NCBI GenBank assembly: GCA_027019465.1
Contig: JALUWM010000092.1
Span: forward strand, 1 to 47,100
Origin: Campylobacterales bacterium
GTDB lineage: Bacteria > Campylobacterota > Campylobacteria > Campylobacterales > Nautiliaceae
DNA: 47,100 bases
Reading direction: 5' to 3'
Shown here: one piece after another, positions 30,100-39,480 of the stretch
Layout: every line of letters starts with the position of its first letter
Numbering within the stretch: position 1 is the first letter of the stretch
Made by a program: the position numbers and the translations under genes
The notes under the pieces: generated by a model
The model's database searches: none
Seen by the model: the letters and a program-made list of their open reading frames with translations, nothing else
What the model was told of the DNA's origin: nothing

Positions 30100-30987
30100 T
30101 TGAATATTAAAGAGATTTTAAAAGAACGACAAAAATGGTTTGAATGGAAAAATATAGAACCGATATACGAAAAAATTAAACAATGGAAAATGGAAAATAG
30201 AAAATTAAAATACGAATATAAGATAGGAGATATTATAGAAATTAATGGAGAGGAAAATCCTAAAATTTTAGAATTAGCAAAAATGCTTAAACCTTGGAGA
30301 AAAGGACCTTTTAAAATAAATAACATTTTTATTAACAGCGAATGGAAAAGTTATATAAAATGGAATACTATAAAAAAATTTTTGGATTTAGAAAATAAAG
30401 ATATTTTGGATATTGGATGTAATAACGGATATCATATGTTTAGAATGTTAAAATCTAATCCAAAAAGCATAACCGGCTTTGACCCAAGTGCTTTATTTAA
30501 TCTTCAATTTGAATTTATAAATTCATTTATTAAAAGTAATATTGAATATAAACTTCTTGGGGTCGAACATATCCCATATTATGAAAAAAAATTTGATACT
30601 ATTTTTTGTATGGGAGTTTTATATCATAGAAAAGACCCTATTGAAATGCTAAAAGAAGTAAAAGCCGGACTTAAAAAAGGAGGAGAAATAATTTTAGATA
30701 CTTTAATTATTGAAGGGAATGAAGAAGTTGCACTAAGCCCAATCAGATATGCAAAAATGAAAAATATCTATTTTATTCCAACACTTAAAACTTTATATAA
30801 CTGGATTGAAAAAACAAATTTTAAGAGCATTGAATTTATAGGCAAACGATATACAACTATAAACGAGCAACGCAAAACTGAGTGGATAGAAGGTGAAAGT
30901 TTAGAACATTTTTTAAATAAAAATCAAACAAAAACAATAGAAGGGTACGAACCACCTCTACGTCTTTATCTAAAAATAAAAAATTAA
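30100..30987 (+). CDS. cmoB: tRNA U34 carboxymethyltransferase (TTG start)
   Basis: KWFEWKN...KIKQW, WRKGPFKIN, SEWKSYIKW, VLDIGCNNGYHMFRML-like SAM motif, GVLYHRKDPIEML, TEWIEGESLEHFL. Confidence 0.9.
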   Translation: MNIKEILKERQKWFEWKNIEPIYEKIKQWKMENRKLKYEYKIGDIIEINGEENPKILELAKMLKPWRKGPFKINNIFINSEWKSYIKWNTIKKFLDLENKDILDIGCNNGYHMFRMLKSNPKSITGFDPSALFNLQFEFINSFIKSNIEYKLLGVEHIPYYEKKFDTIFCMGVLYHRKDPIEMLKEVKAGLKKGGEIILDTLIIEGNEEVALSPIRYAKMKNIYFIPTLKTLYNWIEKTNFKSIEFIGKRYTTINEQRKTEWIEGESLEHFLNKNQTKTIEGYEPPLRLYLKIKN

Positions 30988-31083
30988 TTATTCAGGTTTA
31001 GCACCTATCATAAATAAATAAACTAATGTTATGAAGATAACAGTGATACCAAATCCAACACCAACAATCATTCCGAAATCCAT
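30988..31083 (-). CDS. 31-aa putative single-pass membrane protein
   Basis: Not in the ORF track. Reverse strand reads MDFGMIVGVGFGITVIFITLVYLFMIGAKPE*, preceded by AAAAAAAAGGAGAAAAA-ATG; stop abuts the cmoB stop. Confidence 0.8.
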   Translation of the reverse strand: MDFGMIVGVGFGITVIFITLVYLFMIGAKPE

Positions 31084-31135
31084 TTTTTCTCCTTTTTTTT
31101 AAAGATATAGTAAAATTATACAAAAAAGGATTTAA

Positions 31136-32011
31136 ATGTCAAAACATTTAACTCATACAAAAGATTTAAATAAAGAAGAAATATTAAAAATTTTTAAATA
31201 TGCAACAAAATATCTTGATGAAAAAAAAAGAAATGAGCTTCAAGGTAAACTGATAATTAATATCTTTTTTGAAAATTCAACTCGTACCAGAAGCTCTTTT
31301 GAAATAGCTGCCAAAAGATTAGGCGCTGATATTGTTAATTTAGATGTTTCAAGAAGCTCAACTGCTAAAGGTGAAACCCTTTTTGATACGGCTGCAAATC
31401 TTGATGCAATGGGACCAAGTGCTATTGTTGTACGTCATAAACTATCAGGTGTGCCTAAGATTCTTTCAAAATATGTAAAAAGCTCTATTATAAACGCAGG
31501 AGATGGAGCTCATCAACATCCAACCCAGGGGCTTTTAGATCTGTTTACCCTTCTTCAAAAATGGGGAAGTTTAGAAGGGAAAAAAATAGCAATCGTAGGA
31601 GACATTAAAAATTCAAGAGTTGCAAATTCAGATATTGAACTTTTTACAAGATTTGGTGCAAAAGTTTTACTTGTGGCACCTCCTCATTTCTTGCCAAAAA
31701 CCAATCTTCCAACAACATATAATTTAAAAGAAGCAATAGATTTTGCAGATGCTGTAATTAGTCTTAGAACACAAACAGAAAGACACTCACAGGTAAGTTT
31801 TTCTTCTCTTAAAGATTACGCAGCTAATTTCCAAATAACAAAAAATTTAATTAAAGATAAAGATATTTTAATAATGCATCCAGGACCTGTACATAGAAAT
31901 ATAGATTTAAGCGATGAAGTAATGGAAGATGAAAGATGTCTTGTTTTAGAGCAGGTTAAAAACGGAGTTGCTGTGAGAATGGGAATACTTAAATATTTAA
32001 TTGAAAATTGA
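31136..32011 (+). CDS. pyrB: Aspartate carbamoyltransferase catalytic subunit
   Basis: [46 protein letters not shown]. Confidence 0.96.
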   Translation: MSKHLTHTKDLNKEEILKIFKYATKYLDEKKRNELQGKLIINIFFENSTRTRSSFEIAAKRLGADIVNLDVSRSSTAKGETLFDTAANLDAMGPSAIVVRHKLSGVPKILSKYVKSSIINAGDGAHQHPTQGLLDLFTLLQKWGSLEGKKIAIVGDIKNSRVANSDIELFTRFGAKVLLVAPPHFLPKTNLPTTYNLKEAIDFADAVISLRTQTERHSQVSFSSLKDYAANFQITKNLIKDKDILIMHPGPVHRNIDLSDEVMEDERCLVLEQVKNGVAVRMGILKYLIEN

Positions 32012-33003
32012 AAATGGAGAATTTAAAATTTTTTTTGATTGATTTTGAAGGGAATATTTTTATTAAAGATGTAAAAAATTTAAAAAACATCTATTTCTCA
32101 TTTCCCTTATTCACCCATCCGCCCATCCGCCCATCCACTCATCCACCCATCCACCTAAAAAAATATCCAATATCTTTTGAAAAATATCAAAAAGCCTTTA
32201 ATGAAGTGATTGAAGAAATAAAAAAGGGAAATACTTATTTACTGAATCTAACTTTTCCAACATTAATAGATACAAACTTAAACTTAAAAGAAATTTACTC
32301 TATATCAAAAGCCCCTTTTAAACTTTTTTTTAAAGATAAATTTGTATGTTTTTCTCCGGAAAGATTTGTAAAAATTGAGAATAATAAAATCTATACCTAT
32401 CCTATGAAAGGCACTATTGATGCAAATATTCCAAGTGCTAAAGAAAAAATACTTTCAAATATTAAAGAAATGGCAGAACACACAATGATTGTTGATTTAC
32501 TTAGAAATGATTTAGGAATTATAGGAAAAGATGTAAAAGTAAATAAATTCCGTTTTATAGATAAGATAAAAGCCGGAAATAAAGAGCTATTACAAGTCAG
32601 CAGCGAGATTGAAGCCACACTTCCTAAAAATTGGGGAGAAAATTGGCTTGAATTAATTTTAAAAATGCTACCAGCCGGAAGCATCACCGGAACTCCTAAG
32701 AAAAAAACAGTTGAAATTATAAAAAAAGTTGAAAATTATAAAAGAGGCTATTACACCGGAATTTTTGGAATAACAGATGAAAAAACATTTTTAGATAGTG
32801 CTGTGATTATTAGATATATTGAGAGAGGAGAAGATTTGAGTTCCAAGCTCCAAGTTCTGTCATCAACCCATCCACTCATCAACCCATTAACCCATCAACC
32901 CATTTACTCATTCACTTACAAAAGTGGCGGAGGAATCACAATAGACAGCAATCCATATAATGAATATGAAGAATTAATAAATAAAGTTTATATTCCCCAT
33001 TAA
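32008..33003 (+). CDS. pabB: Para-aminobenzoate synthase component I-like (chorismate-binding)
   Basis: [61 protein letters not shown]. Confidence 0.88.
   Translation: MKMENLKFFLIDFEGNIFIKDVKNLKNIYFSFPLFTHPPIRPSTHPPIHLKKYPISFEKYQKAFNEVIEEIKKGNTYLLNLTFPTLIDTNLNLKEIYSISKAPFKLFFKDKFVCFSPERFVKIENNKIYTYPMKGTIDANIPSAKEKILSNIKEMAEHTMIVDLLRNDLGIIGKDVKVNKFRFIDKIKAGNKELLQVSSEIEATLPKNWGENWLELILKMLPAGSITGTPKKKTVEIIKKVENYKRGYYTGIFGITDEKTFLDSAVIIRYIERGEDLSSKLQVLSSTHPLINPLTHQPIYSFTYKSGGGITIDSNPYNEYEELINKVYIPH
32112..32156. repeat. 8-nt tandem repeat inside pabB (site 1)
   Basis: cacccatc-cgcccatc-cgcccatc-cactcatc-cacccatc-cacct; encodes [14 protein letters not shown]. Confidence 0.92.
32838..32917. repeat. 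Tandem repeats inside pabB (site 2): TTCCAAG/CTCCAAG then 8-nt CATCAACC-type
   Basis: ttccaagctccaagttc followed by catcaacc-catccact-catcaacc-cattaacc-catcaacc-catttact-cattcact. Confidence 0.92.
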
Positions 33004-34199
33004 CCTTTATAAACTATTCTATTTCTACCAGTTTCTTTGGCTTTATATAATCTTTCATCTGCTTTTTTTATCATTTCAGCCAATGTTTCACCTTCATTTG
33101 CAATTCCCGCGGAAAAAGTAAATTTTATTCCATCTACTATTTGCAGGGAATTTTTTATTTTATGAAGCACAATATATGCCTCTTCTTTTGTAGTGTTTGG
33201 CATAAATACCAAAAATTCTTCACCTCCATATCTTATTATCAAATCATCTTTTCTTAAATTGTTCTTTATATGCTTGGCAAAATAAGTAAGAATTTTATCA
33301 CCTGCTTGATGACCGTATGTATCATTTATTTTTTTAAAGAAATCTATATCAAGTATAGCAACGATTTTTTGTTTATAAAATTTAAAAATCTGCTCAAAAC
33401 TGTTTTCAAGAAAAAAACGATTATATATTTTTGTAAGTCCGTCAATAGTTCTTTCTTCTTTATAGTTAATTAAATAATCATAAATATCTAAAATATTATT
33501 GATTCTTATAATATATTCGTTTTTATCAAAAGGTTTTTTTATAAAGTCATTCGCACCAAGTTTTAAAATTTGAAAAGTTATAAATAAATTTTCAGTACTT
33601 GAAACAATTAAAATAGGTAATTCATCTATATTTTTTGTTTTTCTAATTTCTTTTACCATTTCAACACCATTCATTTTTGGCATTTCTATATCGCTTATAA
33701 CAAAATTTATTTTTTCTTTTTTTATAATTTCAAGAGCTTCTTGCCCGTTTTTGGCTTCAAAAACATTTAAATTTAAGAGTTTTAAAAATTTTTTTTGATA
33801 AAGTCTAATAGATTTAGAATCATCAACCACCAATACATTTTTAAACTGATTTTTATAAATCCTTTTAACAAGTCTTATTAAATAATTTATAATAGAAATA
33901 TCTTCTTTAATAATAAAATCTATTATATCGTTCATAAAAGAAGATTTATAAATTTTATCTTCATATTGAGTCATAACAATAATTTTTGCATTTTGTTCTA
34001 ATAAATATTTTATATGTTCATCTTCATTGGTATCAGGTAATATATAATCAACAATATATAAATCATATTTTTTATCTATTTTTTTTAATTCTTCAAAAGA
34101 AGAGACAACATCACACTTTGCAAAAATAAGATATTTTTCAATATTTGATTTTATTAATTTAGCATATAACTTACTATCTTCTAAAATTAAAACATTCAA
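33000..34199 (-). CDS. Response regulator with two REC domains and GGDEF diguanylate cyclase domain
   Basis: REC-like NVLILEDSKLYAKLI...LYIVDYILPD; second REC VLVVDDSKSIRLYQ...FVISDIEMPKMNG; catalytic RYGGEEFLVFMP. Confidence 0.93.
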   Translation of the reverse strand: MNVLILEDSKLYAKLIKSNIEKYLIFAKCDVVSSFEELKKIDKKYDLYIVDYILPDTNEDEHIKYLLEQNAKIIVMTQYEDKIYKSSFMNDIIDFIIKEDISIINYLIRLVKRIYKNQFKNVLVVDDSKSIRLYQKKFLKLLNLNVFEAKNGQEALEIIKKEKINFVISDIEMPKMNGVEMVKEIRKTKNIDELPILIVSSTENLFITFQILKLGANDFIKKPFDKNEYIIRINNILDIYDYLINYKEERTIDGLTKIYNRFFLENSFEQIFKFYKQKIVAILDIDFFKKINDTYGHQAGDKILTYFAKHIKNNLRKDDLIIRYGGEEFLVFMPNTTKEEAYIVLHKIKNSLQIVDGIKFTFSAGIANEGETLAEMIKKADERLYKAKETGRNRIVYKG

Positions 34200-34250
34200 A
34201 AAACGACCTTTTTGAGGTTAATTATATCAAAAAAAGGGAAAAAGAAGGAA

Positions 34251-35693
34251 CTAACAAGAGTAAGTAGTTATAAACTCATATGGATGAGGTCTTCCTTCTA
34301 CCGGAATAATTTCTGTTTCATATTTGTAATCAATATAAGTTTTAATAAACTCTTCGCTCATTACAGCTTTTAAGAAACTGTTTTCATTTTCAAGCTCATC
34401 TTCAACTGCATAAATCGCTTCTCTTAAAGTTGCCGGAAGGGTTTTAATTCCTCTTTGTTTAATTTCATCAAGGCTTAATTCAAACAAATCTTCATCTAAA
34501 GGTTCTCTTGCCGCTTCATAAATTTCAAGATTGTTTTTAATTCCATCAAGTCCTGCAAGTAACATTACACTAAATGCGAGATATGGATTTGCTGTGCTGT
34601 CAGGGAATCTGAATTCTGTTCTAACCGCTTTTTCTCCTGCTCCAAAAGGGATTCTACAACAAGCACTTCTATTTTTTGCGCTATACGCTAAAATATTTGG
34701 AGCTTCAAATCCTGGTTGAAGTCTTTTATATGAGTTCATAGAAGCATCTGTAAATGCTGAAACTGCATCAGCGTGAGCAAATACACCGGCAATATATTTT
34801 TTCGCTATATCACTAAGTCCTGCATATCCCTCTTTATCATAAAATAAGTTTTTACCATTTTTCCAAATTGATTGGTGAACATGCATTCCGTTTCCATTAT
34901 CTCCATAAAGAGGTTTTGGCATAAATGTAGCAGTTTTTCCATTTAAATGAGCTACCATTTTAATAACATATTTAAGTTTTTGAACATTATCCGCAGCTTC
35001 TACAAGAGTTCCGAATTTAACACCTATTTCTCCTTGAGCCTGCGCAACTTCGTGATGAACAACAAATGTTTCAAGCCCTACTTCTTTTAGAGTCTGAACC
35101 ATTTCAGCTCTTAAATCAACCATACTGTCAATTGGAGCTACCGGAAAATATCCGCCTTTTGTTCTTGGTCTATGCCCAATATTTAATTCATCCCCAAAAT
35201 CTGCATAATCATTCCATACACCTTCGCTTGAATCCACTTCATAAGCCTGAGAATTAATTTCATCTTTAATCACAACATTGTCAAATACAAAAAATTCATT
35301 TTCAGGTCCAAAATAAGCAACATCTCCTATTCCGCTTTCTTCTAAATATTTTAAAGTTTTTTTAGCAATTCCTCTTGGGCATTTGTGATATGGGGTATAA
35401 TCTGTATTCAAAACATCACAAAACACTACCATTGTAGGGTCAGCTGTAAATGGGTCTATAAAATGTGTCCCAATTTCAATATCTGGCATTAAAATCATAT
35501 CTGAATCATTAATTGGTTGCCATGCTGGAATACTGCTTCCATCAAAAGGAACGCCATTTTTAAATGTATCTTCATCAATAGCATCCATATCATATGTTAC
35601 ATGATGCCATACACCTTTTATATCCGTAAATCTGAAATCTATAAATTCTATTTCGTTTTCTTTACATTCTTTTAAGAATTTTTCTGCACTCAT
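34251..35693 (-). CDS. glnA: Glutamine synthetase type I
   Basis: [75 protein letters not shown]. Confidence 0.97.
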   Translation of the reverse strand: MSAEKFLKECKENEIEFIDFRFTDIKGVWHHVTYDMDAIDEDTFKNGVPFDGSSIPAWQPINDSDMILMPDIEIGTHFIDPFTADPTMVVFCDVLNTDYTPYHKCPRGIAKKTLKYLEESGIGDVAYFGPENEFFVFDNVVIKDEINSQAYEVDSSEGVWNDYADFGDELNIGHRPRTKGGYFPVAPIDSMVDLRAEMVQTLKEVGLETFVVHHEVAQAQGEIGVKFGTLVEAADNVQKLKYVIKMVAHLNGKTATFMPKPLYGDNGNGMHVHQSIWKNGKNLFYDKEGYAGLSDIAKKYIAGVFAHADAVSAFTDASMNSYKRLQPGFEAPNILAYSAKNRSACCRIPFGAGEKAVRTEFRFPDSTANPYLAFSVMLLAGLDGIKNNLEIYEAAREPLDEDLFELSLDEIKQRGIKTLPATLREAIYAVEDELENENSFLKAVMSEEFIKTYIDYKYETEIIPVEGRPHPYEFITTYSC

Positions 35694-35720
35694 TTGCTCT
35701 CCTTGTTTAGTTTTGAGATA

Positions 35721-35726
35721 ATTATA
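35721..35726 (-). promoter_or_regulatory. Putative -10 box (TATAAT) for glnA
   Basis: Reverse strand TTGATATAATTATCTC 28 nt upstream of the glnA start. Confidence 0.45.
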
Positions 35727-35785
35727 TCAAAGAAAAAATTTTAGATGCCAAAAAAACTGTATAAAATTTAATCATTGGAGACAAA

Positions 35786-36373
35786 ATGGAATTTATTGAA
35801 ACAATATATGTGAAAAATGGTAACATATTAAATTTAGATTATCACTTAGAGAGGATGAAAAGAACGGCTCAACACTTTAAATGGAAAACTGATATAAATG
35901 AAAAGTTAAAAGTGAAAAGTGAAAAGTATAAAAAAAGTGAAAAGTTAAGGATGAGAGTTGTATATAATGAAAAAGAAATTATTAACATTGAAACTTTTCC
36001 TATAAAAGAAAGAAAATTTAAAAAATTTAAAATAATAAAGACTGATAATTTTGATTATAAATTTAAATACAAAAACAGAGATTTTTTCACTTTACACTTT
36101 TCATTTTACACTAATTTTGACGAGTTTATCCTAATCAAAAATAATCTTATAACCGACACTACAATTTCGAATTTAGCTTTTTATACAGGCAAAGAATGGC
36201 TAACACCAAAATATCCCCTGCTTAAAGGCACTAAAAGAGCTGAACTTTTAGATAAAGGATTTTTAAAAGAAGAAAATATCCAAAAAAGCGATTTAAAATA
36301 TTTCAAAAAAATGGCAATGATAAATGCTATTTTAGGATTTAGAGAAATTGAAGAATATGATATAATTAGCTAA
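35786..36373 (+). CDS. pabC: Aminotransferase class IV, 4-amino-4-deoxychorismate lyase-like
   Basis: FIETIYVKNGNILNLDYHLERM, NLITDTTISNLAFYTGKEWLTPKYPLLKGTKRAELL. Confidence 0.8.
   Translation: MEFIETIYVKNGNILNLDYHLERMKRTAQHFKWKTDINEKLKVKSEKYKKSEKLRMRVVYNEKEIINIETFPIKERKFKKFKIIKTDNFDYKFKYKNRDFFTLHFSFYTNFDEFILIKNNLITDTTISNLAFYTGKEWLTPKYPLLKGTKRAELLDKGFLKEENIQKSDLKYFKKMAMINAILGFREIEEYDIIS
35896..35950. repeat. 7-nt tandem repeat (AAAAGTG) inside the pabC-like gene
   Basis: aaaagtg-aaaagtg-aaaagta, with degenerate flanking copies. Confidence 0.88.
36085..36114. repeat. Opposite-orientation 7-nt repeat (CACTTTT) inside the pabC-like gene
   Basis: cacttta-cactttt-catttta-cact; inverted relative to 35896-35950. 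Confidence 0.85.
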
Positions 36374-36384
36374 AAAGGATATAA

Positions 36385-38124
36385 ATGAACTGGGATTTAA
36401 CAACACTTTTTAACTCAATACCAGAAGCAGAAGAATTTTTAAAAAAAGCAGAATTTAAAGCACAAGATTTTGAAAAACTATACAAGAACAGACTTTATAC
36501 CCTAACACCTGAAGAATTTTTAGAAGTTTTAAAAAAATATGAAGAAATTTTAGAAAATATTGGCAGAAGTTTAACTTATATATTTTTACAATTTGCAACA
36601 GATTCAAATAAAGGAAATTTTTTAGCGGCTTTTGAAGAACTGTCAAACAAAGTAGAAGAGCATCTTATTTGGTTTGAACTTGAATTTATCTATCTTCCAA
36701 TTGATAAACAGCAAAGATTTATTGATAACAGCGGAATTTATAAATATTATTTAATTCATCTCCAACAAACGGCTCCGTATAAACTAAGCGAAAAAGAAGA
36801 AAAAATATTAATGAAAAAAGATTTAACATCTTCTAGCGCTTTTACAAGGCTTTTTGATGAACATATAAGCCGCCTTAAATTTTTCTTTGAAGGTAAGAAA
36901 TTAAGTGAAGAAGAAGTTTTAAGCAAATTATATTCAAATGACAGAAACGAAAGAAAAAAAGCCGGGGTGAGCCTAACTCAAGGACTAAAACCTCATCAAA
37001 ATCTGTTTGCTTTTATCTATAATCAAATCAAAAAAGACTGGAAAATAGATTATGTGGAAATAAGAGGTTACGATAATGCCGAAATGCCAAGACATATGGC
37101 AAACAAAGTTAGCAAAAAAAGTGTAGATGCTCTTGTTAAAAGCGTAAATGAAAATACAAAAATTGTAGAAGAATACTATACAATAAAAAAATCTCTCCTT
37201 GGTTATGATAAATTATATGATTATGACAGATACGCTCCACTAAAATTTACAGATAAAAACTCTGAAATTACTTTTGAAGAAGCAAAAGAGTTAGTACTAA
37301 ACGCATTTAAAAAATTTTCTCCTAAATTTTATGAAATAGCCCTAAAGGCATTTGAAGAAAAATGGATTGATGTTTATCCAAAAGAAGCTAAAAGAGGAGG
37401 AGCATTTTCACACTCAGCAACACCAAACGCACATCCATATGTATTATTAAACTACACAAATCAAAGAAGAGATGTTTTTACCCTAGCCCACGAATTAGGA
37501 CATGCTATTCATCAATATTTAGCAAGAGAAGTTGGCTATCTAAATCAAGATACTCCTCTAACAACGGCAGAGACTGCTAGTATATTTGCAGAAATGCTTT
37601 TGTTTGAGGAGCTTAAAAAAGATTTAGACAAAAAAGAGCTTGCAGAAATTTACGCTTCTAAACTTGAAGATATTTTTGCAACTCTATTTAGACAAATTGT
37701 ATTTACAAATTTTGAAAGAGAAGTTCATTCGTTTGATGAGTTAAAACCAAAGGAATTTAATAAAATATGGATGAGAGAAAATCAAAAAATGTTTGGTGAT
37801 AGCGTATATTTAACAAAAAATTACGAAATTTGGTGGAGTTATATTCCACATTTTATCCATTCTCCATTTTATTGTTATTCATATTCATATGCCCAGCTTT
37901 TAGTCTTAGCACTATTTAGGCTTTACAAAGAAAATTTTGAAAATTTTGAAGAAAAATATATTAAATTCCTTAGCCTTGGCGGAAGCATCCCACCTAAAAA
38001 ACAATTTATGGAACTTTTCGGACTTAATATAGAAAAAGAAGATTTTTGGCAAAAAGGAATAAAAGAAGTAGATAATATACTTTTTGAATTTAAAGGAGTA
38101 ATTAATGATATTACAAACGACTAA
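36385..38124 (+). CDS. pepF: M3-family oligoendopeptidase F
   Basis: VFTLAHELGHAIHQYLA (HExxH), HPYVLLNYTNQRRDV, SPFYCYSYSYAQLLVLALF. Confidence 0.94.
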   Translation: MNWDLTTLFNSIPEAEEFLKKAEFKAQDFEKLYKNRLYTLTPEEFLEVLKKYEEILENIGRSLTYIFLQFATDSNKGNFLAAFEELSNKVEEHLIWFELEFIYLPIDKQQRFIDNSGIYKYYLIHLQQTAPYKLSEKEEKILMKKDLTSSSAFTRLFDEHISRLKFFFEGKKLSEEEVLSKLYSNDRNERKKAGVSLTQGLKPHQNLFAFIYNQIKKDWKIDYVEIRGYDNAEMPRHMANKVSKKSVDALVKSVNENTKIVEEYYTIKKSLLGYDKLYDYDRYAPLKFTDKNSEITFEEAKELVLNAFKKFSPKFYEIALKAFEEKWIDVYPKEAKRGGAFSHSATPNAHPYVLLNYTNQRRDVFTLAHELGHAIHQYLAREVGYLNQDTPLTTAETASIFAEMLLFEELKKDLDKKELAEIYASKLEDIFATLFRQIVFTNFEREVHSFDELKPKEFNKIWMRENQKMFGDSVYLTKNYEIWWSYIPHFIHSPFYCYSYSYAQLLVLALFRLYKENFENFEEKYIKFLSLGGSIPPKKQFMELFGLNIEKEDFWQKGIKEVDNILFEFKGVINDITND

Positions 38125-38524
38125 ATTTAGAAAAATAAAAGCAAAACATGCAAAAGAGCTGTTGGAATTTTTAATTCCAAATGCTGAAGAGTTTGATGTT
38201 TTATGTTCAACTGATAAAATAACTTTTAATCCGGAATTACCAAAACATATAAGCAGTGCTTTTGGCGAAGTTTTGGTGTTTACACTTGCAAACTATACCC
38301 TAAGCACTGCAAAAATAATGGATAATAAATTAACATTTGAAGCCGGATTTGGAGAAGAAAACATAGGAAGCGTGGTAAGTGTGCCTTTAAGTGCAATTAT
38401 TCAAATTACAGAGGAAGAAACACCACTTTTTATAAATGTGGCGGCAACACTTCCAAAACCAGAGCCGGAAAAGACCCAAAATCCGTTTGAATTAAATCCG
38501 AGAAATAAAAAATTTATGAATTAA
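38105..38524 (+). CDS. Conserved hypothetical protein
   Basis: 139 aa, overlaps the pepF end; position between pepF and uvrD resembles recalled C. jejuni Cj1100 context. Confidence 0.7.
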   Translation: MILQTTKFRKIKAKHAKELLEFLIPNAEEFDVLCSTDKITFNPELPKHISSAFGEVLVFTLANYTLSTAKIMDNKLTFEAGFGEENIGSVVSVPLSAIIQITEEETPLFINVAATLPKPEPEKTQNPFELNPRNKKFMN

Positions 38525-39383
38525 TAAAATTCACAACAGCTTCAATCTCTTTTGTTTTTGTTTTAAAAACCATATATGCTTTTCTTTTTAAATTAAGCCC
38601 TTTTATTTTTGCTCCAAATAATTTACCCTCTTTAAGCTCGTCTTTTATAACCATTTTTGAAATAATAGATACAACCTGCTCACTTGAATTTTTAACGGTA
38701 TATTTTAGGGCGGTAGAGTTATGAACAACACTGACGACATTTAAATCATCACATTTAAATCCTTCTTTTTCAAAAACTTTTTTTATAAATTCCCTGGTGG
38801 AAGAATTAGATTCTCTACAGATAATCTTATATTTTTTCAAATCTTCCAACTCAATACTTCTTGGAAGAAGTTTATTTGAAAAAACAACCAGTTCATCATC
38901 CATCCATTCGACATATTCCAAGCCGTTATCTACTTTTTTTGTCACAAAGCCCAAATCAATAACAGCATTTTGAATATCTTCCAATAAAGAGGCATTGCTT
39001 TTAATTACTAAATTTATATCTTTGTTTATTAAACTTTTATAATATTTTATACATTCAGGCAGATTATAACTCCCAAGTGTCGGAGAAGCCCCTATTACAA
39101 AAGGCATATCAAGATTTTTAAATTTTTCTATTTTATTTTCAAATCCTTCTAAAAAGATATCAAATTCTTTTGCAATTTTTAAAAAATTCTGCCCATTTTT
39201 AGTAAGAATAACCCCATTTTTTTTCCGCTCAAAAAGAGTAACTCCTAAATATTTTTCCAATATTCTTATCTGTTGGGTAACCGCCGGCTGAGAGATACCA
39301 AGAACTTTACTTGCTTTTGAAAAACTAAACTCTTTGTTTATCACTAAAAATGTGTAAATTTTATCCAGATATTTTGTAATCAT
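38514..39383 (-). CDS. LysR-family transcriptional regulator
   Basis: N-terminal HTH: FSFSKASKVLGISQPAVTQQIRILEKYLGVTLFERKKNGVILTKNGQ. Confidence 0.92.
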   Translation of the reverse strand: MITKYLDKIYTFLVINKEFSFSKASKVLGISQPAVTQQIRILEKYLGVTLFERKKNGVILTKNGQNFLKIAKEFDIFLEGFENKIEKFKNLDMPFVIGASPTLGSYNLPECIKYYKSLINKDINLVIKSNASLLEDIQNAVIDLGFVTKKVDNGLEYVEWMDDELVVFSNKLLPRSIELEDLKKYKIICRESNSSTREFIKKVFEKEGFKCDDLNVVSVVHNSTALKYTVKNSSEQVVSIISKMVIKDELKEGKLFGAKIKGLNLKRKAYMVFKTKTKEIEAVVNFINS

Positions 39384-39454
39384 TATCTCCTCTTCATAAA
39401 TTGATTTATATCTAATTATAACTAAATCTTATATTAAAAAGCAAAAAAATTTGT

Positions 39455-39460
39455 TATAAT
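39455..39460 (+). promoter_or_regulatory. Putative -10 box (TATAAT) for the UvrD-family helicase
   Basis: TTTGTTATAAT 20 nt upstream of the ATG at 39481. Confidence 0.45.
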
Positions 39461-39480
39461 TAAATAAAAAAGCAGGACAA

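Noticed and set aside
32397-32687. 96-aa antisense ORF over pabB
   Set aside because: Covers conserved pabB motifs; no independent support.
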